Of a stretch of 64,000 nt of DNA, positions 61,262 through 64,000 are shown in pieces (position 1 is the stretch's first letter; every line of letters starts with the position of its first letter). The DNA comes from Sphingomonas jaspsi DSM 18422. Its GTDB lineage: Bacteria; Pseudomonadota; Alphaproteobacteria; Sphingomonadales; Sphingomonadaceae. The position numbers were made by a program, and so were the translations under genes. The DNA lies in assembly GCF_000585415.1 (NCBI RefSeq), contig NZ_KK073876.1, forward strand, positions 1,857,810-1,921,809, written 5' to 3'. The notes beneath the pieces were generated by a model. The model saw only the letters and a program-made list of their open reading frames with translations, did no database searches and was not told the origin of the DNA.

Positions 61262-63481
61262 TTGCGCGCAGTTCGTACTTTCGGGATTTGTGTCACCGCG
61301 CTGCCGCTGGCCCTTGGCTGGGCCGCCGTGGCCGATGCGCAGCAGGCCGCTGCGACGGTCGCCACGCCTTCGGCGGACCCCGTCGTCGATTTTGCCGCCG
61401 ACGAAGTGACCTACGACAGTGACACCGACGTCGTCACCGCCAATGGCGCGGTGCGCATGTCGCGCGACGGCAATTACCTGGCTGCCGACCAGGTGACCTG
61501 GGACCGAAAGTCGGGCGGCGTCGTGGCGACGGGCAACATCGTCGTCGTCAATCCGCAGGGCGACAAGCTGGTCGGCGACCGCATCGACCTCACCGACGAC
61601 CTGAAGGACGGCACCATCCAGAACCTGCTGGTCGTCCTGAACAGCGGCGGCCGCATCGCGGCGGACAAAGGCGTTCGCAAGGGCACGGTCACGACGCTCG
61701 AAAATGCGGTCTACACCGCCTGCCCGGTGTGTAACGGCAAGAGCCCAAGCTGGAAGATCAGCGCCGTCCAGGTCAGCCAGGATTCGGCGACGGGACGGCT
61801 GAAGTTTCGCGGCGGCAGCATCAACATCCTCGGCCTCAAGCTGCCGCTCCTGCCGATCTTCTCGATCGGTGACGGATCGCAAAAAGGTGGCGTGACCGGT
61901 GCTCTGCTGCCCAGCCTGCGGCTCGACAGCAATAATGGTGTCGAATTGAGCGCACCCTATTACTGGCGCTTCGACCGCAACCGCGACCTGACCGTCACGC
62001 CCCACATTTACACGGCGACCCTGCCCGCGCTGGAGGCGCGCTGGCGCCACCTGACCGACAAGGGCGCCTACCAGCTGGGCGGCTTCATCACCTACGGCGA
62101 TATCGAGGACAGCGACGTCCAGACGATTGCGTCCACCGCCAGCAAGAATCGCGGCTTCCGCGGATATTTCGAAGGTAACGGCCGTTTCCAGCTCGACCCC
62201 TATTGGTCGATTACCGGGTCCATGCGGCTAGCAACCGACAAGACCGTGGCGCGGCGTTACGACATCACGCGCGACGTCACGCTGCGCAACTTCGTCAACG
62301 TCGAACGGATCGATTTCGACAGCTATGTCTCGATCGCCGGCTGGGCGTTCCAGGGCTTGCGGTCGGAAGACGTCCAGCGCCAGATCCCGATCGCCCTGCC
62401 CGCAATCGACGCGCGGTTCCGCCTTTCAGACCCGATCGCAGGGGGCCGCCTGCAATTGCAGGTCAATAGCCTTGCGATCCTGCGCCGCGACGGTCAGGAT
62501 ACCCAGCGTGCCTTCGCCAGCGCCGAATGGAACCTGCGCAAGATCACCGGGCTTGGCCAGGAGCTTACGCTGACGGCCTTCGCCCGTGCCGACGCCTATC
62601 ACACGCGGCAGGCCGAACTGACCGATGTCGCGGTCTATCGCGGCGAAAACGGCTGGCATTTCCGCACCATCGGCGCGCTTGCCGCCGACATGAAGTGGCC
62701 GTTGATCGGCGGGCTGTTCGGCGGCACCCAGCGACTGACGCCGCGCATCCAGCTGGTGCTGACGCCCGCCACCAAGAACCTGTCGATCCCCAACGAAGAT
62801 GCGCGCGCGGTCGACCTTGAAGACAGCAACCTGTTCGCGCTCAACCGCTTCCCCGGATACGACCGATGGGAAGACGGTTCGCGGGTGACCTATGGCGTGG
62901 AATGGAATTTCGACCGGCCCAACTGGTCGGTGCAGGCCGTGGTCGGCCAAAGCTATCGCCTGACCCGCCGCGATTCGATTTTGCCCGACGGCACGGGGCT
63001 CAGCGACCGCTTCTCGGACATCGTCGGGCGAACCCGGATCCGCTTCGGCCGGTTCATCGACATCACGCACCGCTACCGCGTCGACAAGGACAATCTCGCC
63101 GTCCGCCGGAATGAACTCGACCTCACGATCGGCACCGACAAGACCTTCGCGCAGGTCGGCTACCTTCGACTCAACCGCGACATTTCGAACGCGATCGAGG
63201 ATTTGCGCGACAAGGAAGAATTGCGGCTCGCGGGGCGCTGGCAGTTCCGCAAATATTGGTCGGTGTTCGGATCGACCGTCGTCGACCTCAGCGATGCGGC
63301 GGAAGACCCGCTCAGCCTGGCCGACGGCTACGAGCCGGTGCGCCATCGCTTGGGCGTCACCTACGAAGACGAATGCCTGGAGCTTGGCGTGGCGTGGAAG
63401 CGCGACTATGAACGGGTCGGGGCGTTCCGCAAGGGCAACACCTTTTCGATCACTTTCGGGTTGAAAGGGATCGGTCGCTAA
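61262..63481 (+). CDS. lptD: LPS-assembly protein LptD
   Basis: An outer-membrane beta-barrel that inserts lipopolysaccharide with LptE; 739 residues. A signal peptide ends near ADA-QQ (about residue 24). An N-terminal OstA jellyroll (DFAADEVTYDSDTDVVTANG, then similar strand repeats) precedes the LptD barrel (from about 260). The barrel includes WRFDRNRDLTVTPHIYT and ends in FSITFGLKGIGR. The TTG at 61262 fits the signal start; no ATG lies close. It is followed by surA, the order seen in many proteobacteria. Confidence 0.92.
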   Translation: MRAVRTFGICVTALPLALGWAAVADAQQAAATVATPSADPVVDFAADEVTYDSDTDVVTANGAVRMSRDGNYLAADQVTWDRKSGGVVATGNIVVVNPQGDKLVGDRIDLTDDLKDGTIQNLLVVLNSGGRIAADKGVRKGTVTTLENAVYTACPVCNGKSPSWKISAVQVSQDSATGRLKFRGGSINILGLKLPLLPIFSIGDGSQKGGVTGALLPSLRLDSNNGVELSAPYYWRFDRNRDLTVTPHIYTATLPALEARWRHLTDKGAYQLGGFITYGDIEDSDVQTIASTASKNRGFRGYFEGNGRFQLDPYWSITGSMRLATDKTVARRYDITRDVTLRNFVNVERIDFDSYVSIAGWAFQGLRSEDVQRQIPIALPAIDARFRLSDPIAGGRLQLQVNSLAILRRDGQDTQRAFASAEWNLRKITGLGQELTLTAFARADAYHTRQAELTDVAVYRGENGWHFRTIGALAADMKWPLIGGLFGGTQRLTPRIQLVLTPATKNLSIPNEDARAVDLEDSNLFALNRFPGYDRWEDGSRVTYGVEWNFDRPNWSVQAVVGQSYRLTRRDSILPDGTGLSDRFSDIVGRTRIRFGRFIDITHRYRVDKDNLAVRRNELDLTIGTDKTFAQVGYLRLNRDISNAIEDLRDKEELRLAGRWQFRKYWSVFGSTVVDLSDAAEDPLSLADGYEPVRHRLGVTYEDECLELGVAWKRDYERVGAFRKGNTFSITFGLKGIGR

Positions 63482-63546
63482 GCTGGTGTTCAGCCAGCAA
63501 TGCTAAGGACCCGATGGTTATTCTATTGGCGAACAAGGAAAAATTG

Positions 63547-64000
63547 GTGGCAGTGACGAAATCATTCTCTTCGGCGCGTTTCCTGCGTTCGGCCTCGCTC
63601 GTGGTGGGCGCGGCACTGGCATCTGCGGCCGTCGCACAGGGCGGCGCGGCTCCGCAGCCCGCCCCCAATTCCGCGGCGAACCTCAAGCTGCCGGAAAATC
63701 CGCAGCTGTTCGGCACGACCATGCCGTCGGTCGTCAAAGCCCGCGTCCTCGTCAATAACGAGGTGATCACGCAAACCGACGTCGATCAGCGCCTCGCCCT
63801 GATCGCCATTTCCAACGGCGGCGAAATTCCGGCCAATGAAATCGACGCGCTGCGTCAGCAGGTGCTGGCCAACCTGATCGACGAAACGCTGCAGATCCAG
63901 GCGGCCAAGGCCGAGGAAATCGAGATCAGCGATGCGGATATCGATCGCACGGTGCAGCGGGTTGCCGGCAATGTGAAGCAGACGCCGCAAGAGATGGCCG
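63547..64000 (+). CDS. surA: SurA-like periplasmic peptidylprolyl isomerase (3' end outside window)
   Basis: A periplasmic chaperone for outer-membrane proteins. The first 151 codons are visible and include a signal peptide (to about AAVAQ). The SurA N-terminal helical domain follows (VKARVLVNNEVITQTDVDQRLAL, then LANLIDETLQIQAAK). The PPIase domain lies beyond base 64000. The start is uncertain: GTG at 63547 has AAGGA upstream, and an ATG at 63514 is also in frame. Position directly after lptD supports the call. Confidence 0.88.
   Translation, partial: MAVTKSFSSARFLRSASLVVGAALASAAVAQGGAAPQPAPNSAANLKLPENPQLFGTTMPSVVKARVLVNNEVITQTDVDQRLALIAISNGGEIPANEIDALRQQVLANLIDETLQIQAAKAEEIEISDADIDRTVQRVAGNVKQTPQEMA

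Overview
The window is GC-rich, densely coded chromosome from an alphaproteobacterium, most likely a sphingomonad. This rests on gene content and order rather than on a database match: a CckA hybrid kinase and a ChpT phosphotransferase (CtrA relay), a GTTC-N7-GTTC type LexA box upstream of recA, a PspF-PspABC cluster, an RpoH-type sigma factor, an EF-G-like paralogue, and lptD followed by surA. No tRNA, prophage, insertion sequence or CRISPR array was seen. Most of the window is core housekeeping sequence with small accessory patches.

Layout. 1-2.9 kb: end of ftsY, yciB and an ABC exporter pair in one overlapping operon. 2.9-7.4 kb: sodB, then divergent pspF and a phage-shock operon pspA-pspB-pspC followed by four tandem small PspB-like genes behind a clear sigma-54 promoter. 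7.4-9.2 kb: sufE, a thioesterase, a J-domain protein and the RNase P RNA. 9.5-10.3 kb: an AT-richer orphan gene that looks acquired. 10.3-17 kb: a cell-wall amidase, then the chemotaxis operon cheA-cheW-cheY-cheB-cheR and chpT. 17-20.4 kb: a RluD-type pseudouridine synthase, rpoH, an NTF2-like protein and a membrane protein. 20.5-27.4 kb: EF-G-like GTPase, HAD hydrolase, dicarboxylate/amino-acid symporter, M24 peptidase and a drug-efflux MFS protein. 27.4-35.5 kb: recA, then a leftward operon dapA-smpB-DUF2062-M13 peptidase-cckA-response regulator. 35.5-49.8 kb: lytic transglycosylase, greB, PPK2-like protein, aspS, rnd, an I78 inhibitor, ppx, ppk1, hdaA, a DUF2066-like protein, purM and a purN fusion. 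58.5-64 kb: ndk, holC, a DUF2256 protein, pepA, lptD and the start of surA.

The most unusual region is 49.9-58.5 kb. It holds a repeat-rich secreted protein, a secreted subtilisin-like protease, an ECF sigma factor, a membrane anti-sigma factor, a TIR-membrane-TPR protein, a lipoprotein ending in five TNPDDR repeats and two tandem paralogous trypsin-like proteases. The sigma and subtilase genes diverge from a perfect 12-bp inverted repeat that can be read as the same ECF-type promoter (GATGAA, 15 nt, CGTT) in both directions. A third copy with identical spacing precedes the secreted repeat protein, and that protein shares its predicted mature N-terminus with the subtilase. This suggests a small envelope or extracellular proteolysis regulon controlled by its own sigma factor, with a possible NAD-cleaving TIR protein attached.

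Several systems probably work together: the Psp operon in inner-membrane stress; CckA and ChpT as the upstream part of the CtrA cell-cycle and motility relay, with chpT beside the chemotaxis genes that CtrA commonly controls; ppk1, ppx and the PPK2-like protein in polyphosphate turnover; and purM-purN in purine synthesis.
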